A stretch of DNA of 64,000 nucleotides from Bacteroidota bacterium (GTDB lineage: Bacteria; Bacteroidota; Bacteroidia; Chitinophagales; Chitinophagaceae): assembly GCA_018267575.1 (NCBI GenBank), contig JAFDYF010000077.1:236788-300787 (forward strand), given 5' to 3'. Position 1 is the stretch's first letter. Every line of letters starts with the position of its first letter. Below the pieces are notes generated by a model. That model worked only from the letters and a program-made list of their open reading frames with translations. It was not told the DNA's origin and ran no database searches. A program made the translations under genes and the position numbers. This document shows positions 17,712 to 26,983 of this stretch, in pieces.

Positions 17712-18167
17712 TTACCATTTCTTTTTTTCCACCTCTACCTCAAAATGCAATTCGTGCACTTGTGCCAATTTGGTATTGGCATAAACCGAAAGCGTTTTAT
17801 GGTTGACCCCCATCCGGCCCTCACTATTGAAAGAGGCTTTGATCGTTCCTTGTCCACCCGGAGCTATGGGTTCGGATGGTTGCTCAGCAATGGTACAACC
17901 ACAGCTTGGCTGCACCCGGGTAATAACAAGTGGTTTATCCCCTGTGTTTTTAAATGAAAAGGATACTTCCAGTTTTTGCCCTTCTGCTATTTTGCCAAAG
18001 TTTTTGTCAAGGGAATCGAGCCATTGAATGCTGGTAAAGTTCGCTGAGTCTTTTAATGCAGCATCATTTTGGCTACTGTTTATAGCCAAAGGCGACTTTT
18101 TGTCGTTTGTGCTGTTATTGCAGCCGATGAACAGGGCAGCTAATAATAAACCGATCAGTAAACGCAT
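17712..18167 (-). CDS. DUF1573-domain lipoprotein
   Basis: A 151-residue predicted lipoprotein: the signal peptide MRLLIGLLLAALFIGC ends in a lipobox with Cys16. The DUF1573 domain (about residues 50-145) shows NFGKIAEGQKLEVSFSF, KNTGDKPLVITRVQPSCGCT and IAPGGQGTIKASFNSEG, which is the typical Ig-like fold with the SCGCT motif. The function of DUF1573 proteins is not established; they are extracytoplasmic and frequent in Bacteroidota. It is placed between nusB and yajC, as in many members of the phylum, probably in one transcript with them. Confidence 0.9.
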   Translation of the reverse strand: MRLLIGLLLAALFIGCNNSTNDKKSPLAINSSQNDAALKDSANFTSIQWLDSLDKNFGKIAEGQKLEVSFSFKNTGDKPLVITRVQPSCGCTIAEQPSEPIAPGGQGTIKASFNSEGRMGVNHKTLSVYANTKLAQVHELHFEVEVEKKKW

Positions 18168-18334
18168 TATTGATTTTTTTGCAAACCTAAAGGATTTTGT
18201 TATAAGAATGATAGGTTTTGACAGAGAATGCTAGATGGTCACAGAATATATATACACTTGTTTGAAACCCAATTGTCCATAATTAGTGGCATCAAAAAGC
18301 GTTTCTGTGGTTCGTTGAAAACAGTGCCGAATAA

Positions 18335-19267
18335 TTAGATTTTTGAGCCCTTGAAATTTATTTTGTGCATTTTATCACCCGCCACCAATTCTTTATGGAT
18401 ATTGTCCAGTATGCCATTCACAAAATGCCCGCTTTGCTCCGTGCTATATTCCTTTGCAAGGTCTATATACTCATTGATGGTAACTTTGGGCGGAATGGTT
18501 TCAAAAAACAGGAACTCACAAACGCCCATCTGCATCAAAATCATATCCAAGGTGGCAATCCGTTCAGCATCCCAGTTCTTTAATTTGGGTTTGATCAATT
18601 CCATCGTGATTTCCTTCTTGTCTTGCACAGTGAGCAGGAGCCCTTTTGCAAAATCCCATTTTTCTTTCCCCAGCATATCCTGAAAGTCAACTGAGTTGGG
18701 TTTACTGATATAGGCATTCACAAACTGCACCAGCATCTCAATATCATCATCCCAATTCGGAAAAAGTTCTTCTGCATAACTTTCAAAAACATCATTGGGC
18801 AACATCAGTTCTGAGAAAATGAAAAGCAAAATATCTTTTTCTGATTTCTTATCTCTGGCTTCGGCCAGTATGTATTTTTTGTACTCGTTGGTTTCAGCAA
18901 GCTCCTGGTATAGTTTTTTCACCAGTTCCTTGTTGATATGCAACTGTGGCTTGTCCGCTGCCAGTGCTTTTTGGTAAGAAGCATCTTCCAGGATCTTCCA
19001 AAGCATTTCATTGCCAGCCAAGCGGGTGTTTACATTGCGGTCCTGATCGCTTGGTAAATGTTTGGAAGCCCTGACCCTGGAGTCTGTTTCTGCGTATTGG
19101 GCTATTTCGGTAATAAAATGGATAAGATAAATGAAAAGTTGCCTTGTATGGTCGAAATGTTTCTGTAAGATTCTGATATCCTCGCCTGGCTTTTGCTCAT
19201 TTTCCCTGGCTTCCAGCGAGTACAATGTTTGCATCACTTTCACCCGGATATTTCTTCTACTAATCAT
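18335..19267 (-). CDS. nusB: transcription antitermination protein NusB
   Basis: NusB binds boxA RNA with NusE (S10) and supports antitermination of rRNA operons. The protein is 310 residues long, about twice the E. coli length but usual for Bacteroidota, which carry an extra N-terminal region. The start MISRRNIRVKVMQTLYSLEA shows the family opening. The C-terminal NusB domain has LLLTVQDKKEITMELIKP, RIATLDMILMQMGVCEF, and VTINEYIDLAKEYSTEQSG followed by FVNGILDNI. The upstream in-frame ATG nine codons earlier was not chosen because the homology starts here. A TAACTTTG box lies 25 bases upstream. It is the first gene of the nusB-DUF1573-yajC set. Confidence 0.94.
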   Translation of the reverse strand: MISRRNIRVKVMQTLYSLEARENEQKPGEDIRILQKHFDHTRQLFIYLIHFITEIAQYAETDSRVRASKHLPSDQDRNVNTRLAGNEMLWKILEDASYQKALAADKPQLHINKELVKKLYQELAETNEYKKYILAEARDKKSEKDILLFIFSELMLPNDVFESYAEELFPNWDDDIEMLVQFVNAYISKPNSVDFQDMLGKEKWDFAKGLLLTVQDKKEITMELIKPKLKNWDAERIATLDMILMQMGVCEFLFFETIPPKVTINEYIDLAKEYSTEQSGHFVNGILDNIHKELVAGDKMHKINFKGSKI

Positions 19268-19291
19268 TATGTAAGAACTTGTTTGAGGCGG

Positions 19292-19299
19292 CAAAGTTA
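19292..19299 (-). promoter_or_regulatory. -7 box upstream of nusB
   Basis: TAACTTTG on the - strand is an exact TAnnTTTG match, 24 bases before the nusB ATG. A TTTG at -33 is not evident. Confidence 0.45.
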
Positions 19300-19533
19300 A
19301 GGGAAAAGAAGTAAGCAGTGAAGGGGGATGGGTATATTTAAAAGCAAATAATTATATGGGTGCTTGGATTTTGGTGCTATTCCATTCTTCAACATGCTTG
19401 CATCGATTATTTCCCTTAGAATTATTACATTGATTTGAGGGCTTGTCAAATAAAAGCTAAAACATTTACAGATCAAGTTGCTTGTACTTGGTGGGTATCT
19501 TTTTAGAATGTGGGTTTAGGTTAGCGATTCCGC

Positions 19534-19968
19534 TTACATTCCTGGTTTTTTGGCTGAACCTATTAGATTAACGTCAATGAGCTCCAAAGATTTGACCATG
19601 CCTTTAACGGTTTCCTTGTATTTTTTGAAATGAGAAGTTTCAATGTGTTTTTTATATGCTGTGGTGTCGGCGTAAATCTCAAGTATGGTTATTTGTGAAG
19701 GGTCGGTTTTATCCGCGACCGCATAATAGGTTAACACACCGGGCTCTTCACGCACCGCGGTGGTCATTTGCTCTTTCAGTGCCAAATTGTACTTGTCCAA
19801 TCGCAGAGGGTCCACTTTGATTTTTGCTAAACGAACCATTTGGTTATTTCCCTGGGCCATTGTTTTTTCTCCCATTGAGAGTGATAGTGTTATCAATAGT
19901 ATAACCGGTACAGTAAATCTTACCAACAGGTTTAGAGCAAATTTAAAAGACGGCTTACATGTTTTCAT
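19534..19968 (-). CDS. exported antibiotic-biosynthesis-monooxygenase (ABM) fold protein
   Basis: A 144-residue protein with an N-terminal signal sequence (FTVPVILLITLSLSM, cleavage likely after TMAQ). One ABM-type ferredoxin-like domain follows: MVRLAKIKVDPLRLDKYN, then EEPGVLTYYAVADKTDPSQI and ILEIYADTTAYKKHIETSHF. Such domains occur in YgiN-like quinol monooxygenases and heme-degrading enzymes. The pattern E-E-P-G-V-L-x-Y and HxxTSHF is typical of YgiN-like proteins. The export signal indicates a periplasmic role, and the substrate is unknown. The start ATG overlaps, as ATGA, the end of a short upstream frame (19965-20108) that may be a gene remnant. Confidence 0.8.
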   Translation of the reverse strand: MKTCKPSFKFALNLLVRFTVPVILLITLSLSMGEKTMAQGNNQMVRLAKIKVDPLRLDKYNLALKEQMTTAVREEPGVLTYYAVADKTDPSQITILEIYADTTAYKKHIETSHFKKYKETVKGMVKSLELIDVNLIGSAKKPGM

Positions 19969-20330
19969 GAATAAAATTTATCGAAGGTAATTATTTTGAG
20001 CCGTCGCTTATTTTGATATTGGTTAACATTGACTCCATGTTCAATAGCCGGGGCAGCCATGTTGGCAGCATCGATATCGAAACCGGCTTCTGATAACCCT
20101 TCTATACCTTAAAGAGATTATAGCCTAGTAAAAGATCTTTTACGCCCCTCTTTTTCCAATATCCGCCCAAACTGTACAAATAATATATTAGGTTTCAGGG
20201 TAGTGACCATATCCAACCAAAATGCAAATTTGGCACTTCTATTCACCTGAATCAATTTGTTTTGTGTCTAAAACTGCCAAGTTTTTCATACTAACTGCCA
20301 AGAGTTCAAGTTTTGAGCGTCTTTTAGGCT

Positions 20331-20357
20331 TTGGTACAGAATTAGTTGTTAAGTTTG
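20331..20357 (+). promoter_or_regulatory. promoter of groES-groEL
   Basis: TAAGTTTG (20350-20357) matches TAnnTTTG exactly. TTG (20331-20333, in TTTGG) lies 16 bases upstream. The leader to groES would be about 50 nt. No CIRCE inverted repeat is present. Two direct AACTGCCAAG repeats lie further upstream (20272-20281 and 20293-20302). Confidence 0.6.
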
Positions 20358-20413
20358 CGCCCCGTCTAAGCGGGGGCATTATAAATCTTTCACTAATAAA
20401 AATCAATACAATT

Positions 20414-20695
20414 ATGGCTAAGAAGTTAAGCGTTACCCCACTTCATGACCGGGTAATCGTTAAAGCTGCCAAAGCTGAAGAAAAAACAGCTGGGGGCATC
20501 ATTATTCCAGATACGGCGAAGGAAAAGCCACAGCGTGGCACCGTGGTTGCTGCTGGCCCAGGCAAAAAAGACGAGCCAGTGACCGTTAAAATCGGCGATA
20601 CTGTATTATATGGAAAATATTCTGGAACAGAGATCCAGATTGATGGGGACGAGTTCCTGATCATGAGGGAGTCGGATATCCTGGCGATTGTATAA
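20414..20695 (+). CDS. groES: co-chaperonin GroES
   Basis: GroES caps the GroEL ring and encloses the folding chamber. The 93-residue product begins [19 protein letters not shown]. It has the mobile loop region [18 protein letters not shown] (in GroES this loop binds GroEL), the roof/dome segment AAGPGKKDE, and ends [18 protein letters not shown] ... ESDILAIV, all standard. The longer open frame upstream (to 20222) is not used, because the family start is at 20414. groEL follows 102 bases downstream in the same operon. Confidence 0.97.
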   Translation: MAKKLSVTPLHDRVIVKAAKAEEKTAGGIIIPDTAKEKPQRGTVVAAGPGKKDEPVTVKIGDTVLYGKYSGTEIQIDGDEFLIMRESDILAIV

Positions 20696-20791
20696 AATTC
20701 TTTGGATTTTAAAATATGCTTTTCGCAATTCGATTGCTAACAATACTTACGAAATAGGCATATAAAATTTCTTATTAAAAAAACAAATTGA

Positions 20792-22435
<1,644 letters not shown>

Positions 22436-22487
22436 TCATTCAATGGTCAACCATTTTAGGTTGGTCTTGTACAAACGGAAAATAAGG

Positions 22488-22522
22488 TCCCGTCTCGTTT
22501 TAAGCGAGGCGGGATTTTTTTT
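22488..22522 (+). terminator. Rho-independent terminator of groESL
   Basis: TCCCGTCTCG and CGAGGCGGGA form a 10-bp stem with one G-U pair, a 7-base loop and a tail of eight T. It starts 53 bases past the groEL stop. Confidence 0.9.
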
Positions 22523-22780
22523 GAAATGATAGGCATTGATTTGGTTCTTGTAGCTATAATAAATATCGAACCGAACATTTATTGACTTTTATTGGATAAT
22601 TGGGGTGGCTATAGCATTAGATTGGTTCTAATGTAGGTGGGCTTATTGGGTGTGTTCAATTTGCCCCAGGGTTTCTTTATACGATTTTGATTGGTTGATT
22701 CGTTTTAGTTGGGTGACGAATATTTCACCTTCTTGAAATCGGTTTTTGACCTCATATTTAGGGTACTTAAAAATAAATTA

Positions 22781-22788
22781 TACCTTTG
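22781..22788 (+). promoter_or_regulatory. -7 box upstream of the HYC-type protein / cus cluster
   Basis: TACCTTTG matches TAnnTTTG and lies 13 bases before the ATG at 22802. The mRNA would be nearly leaderless. No clear -33 TTTG is seen at the expected distance. Confidence 0.45.
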
Positions 22789-22801
22789 CTCAGCAAATGA
22801 A

Positions 22802-23200
22802 ATGAAAAAGTTCGCCGCAGCCATATTAGCTATACTGTATTTGGGCACTTCCTTTGGGGCTACCATGAATATACATTATTGCATGGGCAAGTTGGAAGGA
22901 TGGGATTTTGCCAAAACAAAATCCAAGAGTTGTACGAAATGCGGCATGGAGAAAAAAGATAAGAACAACAATGGCTGCTGCAGGGACGAGCACAAATTCT
23001 TCAAGAATAATATCGACCAAAAGACAACAGATGGGTCTGCCTCTTTGCTACAACTATTTGCAACCGCATTACCAATTCGCATTTTACCCTTTTCGATTTA
23101 TCCCAATCTTTTTTTAGCGACCACTACTCCATTTGGTCATGCACCACCCGACTGTTATGAGGTGGATGTGTGCATACGCAATTGCGTTTTCCGTATTTAA
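22802..23200 (+). CDS. HYC_CC_PP-type cysteine-rich exported protein
   Basis: A 132-residue predicted exported protein. The signal peptide MKKFAAAILAILYLGTSFGA is followed by HYCMGKLEGWDF, the HYC motif. Next come CTKCGMEKKD, a CC pair (NGCCRDEHKFFK) and a hydrophobic C-terminal half ending FGHAPPDCYEV. The H-Y-C, C-C and P-P order matches the small Bacteroidota family named after these residues. Members often stand next to copper or mercury resistance genes, so periplasmic metal binding is likely but unproven. The open frame runs 31 codons further upstream, but the ATG at 22802 gives the signal peptide. It is the first gene of the cus-like cluster. Confidence 0.75.
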   Translation: MKKFAAAILAILYLGTSFGATMNIHYCMGKLEGWDFAKTKSKSCTKCGMEKKDKNNNGCCRDEHKFFKNNIDQKTTDGSASLLQLFATALPIRILPFSIYPNLFLATTTPFGHAPPDCYEVDVCIRNCVFRI

Positions 23201-23217
23201 AATAAGGTTCTACTATT

Positions 23218-23264
23218 TAGCCAAGCAATAAGATTGTCTTGGCTATGGGCATTTTTGTTGCCCA
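23218..23264 (+). other. two tandem hairpins between the HYC gene and the HMBD gene
   Basis: TAGCCAAG (23218-23225) and CTTGGCTA (23238-23245) form a perfect 8-bp stem. Directly after it, TGGGCA (23246-23251) and TGCCCA (23259-23264) form a second stem with a T-rich loop. Neither ends in a clear T-tail. They could be RNA processing or attenuation structures or an operator. Confidence 0.4.
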
Positions 23265-23301
23265 ATCAATCCATCATTTTTTAACAATAAAAATTAATAA
23301 A

Positions 23302-23613
23302 ATGAAATTCATGCGAATGCTATTAATGGCCGTGTTGACTATTTTTTCTATCACCTTAATGGCCCAGGATACGGCCAAGCAAAACAAGAAACAAACCAAA
23401 ATGCAAATGGAAAAGCCAATCTACACATGCCCCATGCATGCCGATGTATTGAGCGACAAGCCTGGTAAATGCCCTAAGTGCGGGATGGACCTGGTTAGAA
23501 AAGAGAAAAAATCAGTTGTATATACTTGTCCCATGCATGCGGAAATAACCAGTAATAAACCTGGCAAATGTCCAAAATGTGGCATGGAACTGAAAGCTAA
23601 AAAAGAAAAATAG
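23302..23613 (+). CDS. exported protein with two heavy-metal-binding domains
   Basis: A 103-residue protein with a signal peptide (MRMLLMAVLTIFSITLMAQ). Two copies of the small heavy-metal-binding domain (HMBD) follow: YTCPMHADVLSDKPGKCPKC then GMDL, and YTCPMHAEITSNKPGKCPKC then GMEL. Each has the C-P-M-H and C-P-K-C-G-M ligands expected for Cu(I)/Ag(I) or other soft metals. It probably acts as a periplasmic metal buffer or donor to the pump encoded downstream. It lies 101 bases after the HYC gene and 118 bases before the pump. The same domain occurs at the start of both adaptors in the cluster. Confidence 0.85.
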   Translation: MKFMRMLLMAVLTIFSITLMAQDTAKQNKKQTKMQMEKPIYTCPMHADVLSDKPGKCPKCGMDLVRKEKKSVVYTCPMHAEITSNKPGKCPKCGMELKAKKEK

Positions 23614-23628
23614 AGAAGGGATATATGA

Positions 23629-23677
23629 AGATGGAATAACGGCACGGAGGAATAATTCTAATTCTGTTATTCTATCT
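23629..23677 (+). other. hairpin upstream of the cusA-like gene
   Basis: AGATGGAATAAC (23629-23640) and GTTATTCTATCT (23666-23677) pair over 12 positions with one G-U pair, leaving a 25-base loop. It lies in the 118-base gap between the HMBD gene and the pump. It is not followed by a T-run, so it is not a standard terminator. Confidence 0.4.
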
Positions 23678-23731
23678 ATCAATCTTTTGCTATAAAAGGA
23701 TTTCCTGAATTCATTTTTAAAATATGATTCT

Positions 23732-25012
23732 ATGATTCCCAAAATCATTTCTTGGTCACTAAAAAACCGGTTCTTGGTCTTGCTGCTGGCAATCGGATTG
23801 TTTGCATGGGGCATTTTCAATATCAACAAGAACCCCATTGATGCCATTCCCGACTTAAGTGAGAACCAAGTCATCGTGTTTACGGAATGGATGGGGCGTG
23901 GACCACAGATAATGGAGGACCAAGTGACTTATCCTTTGGTGAGCAATCTGCAAGGCATACCCAAAGTAAAAAATATCCGTGGCAGCTCCATGTTCGGGAT
24001 GAGTTTTGTATATGTCATTTTCGAAGATGATGTGGATGTTTATTGGGCAAGAACAAGGGTGCTGGAGAGATTGAACTATGCACAGCGGCTCTTGCCGGCT
24101 GGAGTTACACCTACTTTGGGTCCCGATGGTTCTGGTGTGGGACATGTGTTTTGGTATACGCTGGAAACAAAGAACCTTGATCTTGGCGAACAGCGGGCAC
24201 TCCAAGACTGGTATATCAAATTGGCCTTGCAAACTGTTCCCGGTGTTGCGGAAGTAGCTTCTTTTGGTGGTTTTGAAAAGCAATACCAATTGGTGATTGA
24301 CCCGGTGAAACTCCAGTATTATAAGGTATCGCTGATGGACGTGATGAACAAAGTGAAAGCGAGCAATAATGATGTGGGGGGCAGAAAGTTTGAGATGAGT
24401 GATATGGCCTATATCATCCGCGGCTTGGGCTATATTAAAAGCAAGGATGATATTGAAAGCATAGCAGTAGCTAATGATAACGGCATACCGGTTCGGGTAA
24501 AGGATATCGGTAGCGTACAAATGGGGGGGGATCTACGGTTAGGCATATTCGATGAAAACGGAGAAGGCGAAGTGGTGGGGGGCATTGTAGTGATGCGCTA
24601 TGGCGAGAATGCCGATAAAGTGATTGCCGCAGTTAAAGAAAAAATGAAGGAGATCCAAAAGGGATTGCCAGATGCGGTGGAATTTAAAACGGCCTATGAC
24701 CGAAGTGAATTGACAGAAGCCGCCATCGGGAATATCAAAACAAAGTTGATAGAGGAAATGGCCGTGGTGGCGTTGATCGTGATCCTCTTCCTTTTTCATT
24801 GGCGCAGTGCCTTGAGCATTATTATCCAAATACCCATTACGATTGCAATCAGTTTTATCATGCTCAACCTATTTGGTATATCCTCCAATATCATGTCCTT
24901 AACAGGAATCGCCTTAGCTATCGGAGTAATTGTGGACAATGGAATTATTATGAGCGAGAATGCCCATCGGCATTTATCTGATTGGCAACATCATCATTCC
25001 CCAAAATCTTAA
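23732..25012 (+). CDS. CusA-like heavy-metal RND pump, N-terminal part (ends at in-frame stop)
   Basis: The first 426 residues of a heavy-metal RND pump. They cover TM1 (FLVLLLAIGLFAWGIFNI), the motif NPIDAIPDLSENQVIV, the periplasmic porter domains PN1/PN2, and TM2 to TM4. TM4 reads GIALAIGVIVDNGIIMSENA. It lacks the DFG of Zn/Co/Cd pumps and fits the copper/silver (HME4-like) type with one Asp. The frame stops at TAA 25010-25012, just after WQHHHSPKS, in the loop between TM4 and TM5. The next 653-codon frame continues in the same phase from 25016. The pump is therefore split by one stop codon: a recent nonsense mutation, a sequencing error, or two polypeptides that assemble. Confidence 0.9.
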   Translation: MIPKIISWSLKNRFLVLLLAIGLFAWGIFNINKNPIDAIPDLSENQVIVFTEWMGRGPQIMEDQVTYPLVSNLQGIPKVKNIRGSSMFGMSFVYVIFEDDVDVYWARTRVLERLNYAQRLLPAGVTPTLGPDGSGVGHVFWYTLETKNLDLGEQRALQDWYIKLALQTVPGVAEVASFGGFEKQYQLVIDPVKLQYYKVSLMDVMNKVKASNNDVGGRKFEMSDMAYIIRGLGYIKSKDDIESIAVANDNGIPVRVKDIGSVQMGGDLRLGIFDENGEGEVVGGIVVMRYGENADKVIAAVKEKMKEIQKGLPDAVEFKTAYDRSELTEAAIGNIKTKLIEEMAVVALIVILFLFHWRSALSIIIQIPITIAISFIMLNLFGISSNIMSLTGIALAIGVIVDNGIIMSENAHRHLSDWQHHHSPKS

Positions 25013-25015
25013 TTC

Positions 25016-26977
25016 ATGAAAAACATATTCAATAAAAAAAATGCAACGCCGCAATACCAACGCATACCCGAATTGGAGCGGATGCGTTTGATTGAAAAGG
25101 CCTGCATCCAGGTATCAAGGGGTGTTTTCTTTTCAACCATCATCATCATCGCTTCATTTTTGCCCGTGTTTTTGTTGACGGGGCAGGAAGGCAAACTATT
25201 CCATCCACTGGCTTTTACCAAAAGCTTTATCATGGTTGTGGATGCCTTGTTGGTCATTACTTTGGCACCGGTGCTGATTTCTTTTTTCATGAGAGGAAGG
25301 TTTAAACCAGAAACCAGAAACCCCGTGAACCGGATATTGGAGAAAATATATGAACCTATTATCCTTACTTGTATCAAATGGCGAAAAACGACAATTGCGA
25401 TCAACCTACTCGCATTGACTATAAGTATTCCGATGCTCATGAGTCTGGGTAAGGAATTCATGCCGCCCTTGGATGAAGGATCTATTTTGTTTATGCCCGT
25501 CACTTTGCCCGATGTGTCGAACAGTGAAGTAAAAAGGATTTTGCAGGTGCAGGACAAACTGATCAAATCGGTACCGGAAGTAAAAAATGTATTGGGCAAA
25601 GCAGGACGTGCCAACACCGCAACCGATAATTCTCCCATCAGCATGATCGAGACCATCATTTTGTTGAAGCCAAGTTCCGAATGGAGAAAGGGCATTACCA
25701 AAAATGACATCATCAATGAATTAAACGCAAAATTGCAGATCCCCGGTGTGGTAAATGGCTGGACACAGCCCATCATCAATCGCATCAATATGCTTTCTAC
25801 TGGTATCAGGACCGATGTGGGGTTGAAAATTTATGGACAAAACTTGGATAGCATTTATGATTTCTCAGAAAAAATTAAAAAGGAGTTAGAAGGGATTAAT
25901 GGAGTAAAGGATTTGTATGTGGAGCCAATCACTGGGGGCAAGTACATCGATATTACGGTAAAGCGGGATGAGATTGGTCGGTATGGACTTACTGTAGATG
26001 ATGTGAACACGGTAGTGGAAATTGCTTTGGGCGGAATGCGGTTAACCACCACCGTGGAAGGTAGGCAACGTTTCTCTGTGAACGCTAGGTTCGGTCAGGA
26101 TTTTAGGAACAATATCGAAGCGCTTAAAAGGCTACAGGTACAGACTAAGAAATTTGGTCCTGTGCCTTTGGCGGCCGTCGCCGATGTAAAAATCACAGAC
26201 GGACCACCCATGATCAATTCAGAAAACGCCATGCTGCGAGGCACGGTCTTGTTCAATGTTCGGGAAAGGGATTTGGGCAGCACCGTACAGGAGGCCAAGG
26301 AAAAATTGAATAATCTGGTTACCAAACTTCCCAAAGGATATTATATGGAATGGAGTGGTCAATATGAAAACCTGATGCACAGCGAAAGAACACTTAAATG
26401 GATTTTACCTGTGGTGCTGATCATTATTTTCCTCTCCATGTATTTTGCTTTTCATTCAGCTAGGGAAGCTTTTTTGAGCCTGATCTCCATTCCCTTTGCA
26501 TTGATTGGCGGTGCCTTCATGATTTATTTCTGGGGAGTGAATTTATCAGTTGCCGTTGCGGTTGGGTTTATTGCCCTCTTTGGGCTGGCGGTGGAAACGG
26601 GTATAGTGATGGTTATTTATTTGAACGATGCGATGCAACAATTGGTAGAGAAAAAGCAAAATTCAAAAGAAACCATCAGCAAAGAGGACCTGAAAGAATA
26701 TGTGATTGCCGGAGCCGCAAAAAGATTGAGACCCAAACTCATGACTGTAAGTGTGTCCTTGTTTGCATTGATCCCGATTTTATGGAGCCATGGGGTTGGC
26801 AGTGATGTGATGAAACCCATTGTATTGCCCATGGTGGGCGGTGTGATTACGTCTGCAACCCATATCCTATTGGTTACGCCATTAATTTTTTTGATGGCTA
26901 AAGAATATGAATTGCGCAAATATGGGAAAATACAAGTGCTGGACACGAACATACATGATGGACAACAAAATAAATAA
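25016..26977 (+). CDS. CusA-like heavy-metal RND pump, C-terminal part
   Basis: The remaining 653 residues of the pump: TM5 and TM6 (GVFFSTIIIIASFLPVFLL, TGQEGKLFHPLAF), TM7, the periplasmic porter domains PC1/PC2 and TM8 to TM12. Motifs include EFMPPLDEGSILFMPVTLP, ATDNSPISMIETIILLKP and INRINMLSTGIR. The last two carry methionines in the contexts seen in Cu(I)/Ag(I) pumps, which supports that substrate. The first 33 residues (from MKNIFNKKN) are loop sequence. The ATG lies three bases past the upstream TAA, so re-initiation by the same ribosome is conceivable. No obvious Shine-Dalgarno sequence is present. TolC follows after six bases. Confidence 0.9.
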   Translation: MKNIFNKKNATPQYQRIPELERMRLIEKACIQVSRGVFFSTIIIIASFLPVFLLTGQEGKLFHPLAFTKSFIMVVDALLVITLAPVLISFFMRGRFKPETRNPVNRILEKIYEPIILTCIKWRKTTIAINLLALTISIPMLMSLGKEFMPPLDEGSILFMPVTLPDVSNSEVKRILQVQDKLIKSVPEVKNVLGKAGRANTATDNSPISMIETIILLKPSSEWRKGITKNDIINELNAKLQIPGVVNGWTQPIINRINMLSTGIRTDVGLKIYGQNLDSIYDFSEKIKKELEGINGVKDLYVEPITGGKYIDITVKRDEIGRYGLTVDDVNTVVEIALGGMRLTTTVEGRQRFSVNARFGQDFRNNIEALKRLQVQTKKFGPVPLAAVADVKITDGPPMINSENAMLRGTVLFNVRERDLGSTVQEAKEKLNNLVTKLPKGYYMEWSGQYENLMHSERTLKWILPVVLIIIFLSMYFAFHSAREAFLSLISIPFALIGGAFMIYFWGVNLSVAVAVGFIALFGLAVETGIVMVIYLNDAMQQLVEKKQNSKETISKEDLKEYVIAGAAKRLRPKLMTVSVSLFALIPILWSHGVGSDVMKPIVLPMVGGVITSATHILLVTPLIFLMAKEYELRKYGKIQVLDTNIHDGQQNK

Positions 26978-26983
26978 TCGAAC

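Noticed and set aside
20222..20413. N-terminal extension of GroES
   Set aside because: The extra 64 residues contain the promoter region and are not part of any GroES; the family start is at 20414.
19969..20413. CIRCE/HrcA operator before groESL
   Set aside because: No TTAGCACTC-N9-GAGTGCTAA-like inverted repeat was found; only TGCCAA repeats are seen.
25009..25788. 259-codon frame antisense to the second part of the split pump
   Set aside because: The + strand encodes clear RND motifs here; the antisense product has no domain.
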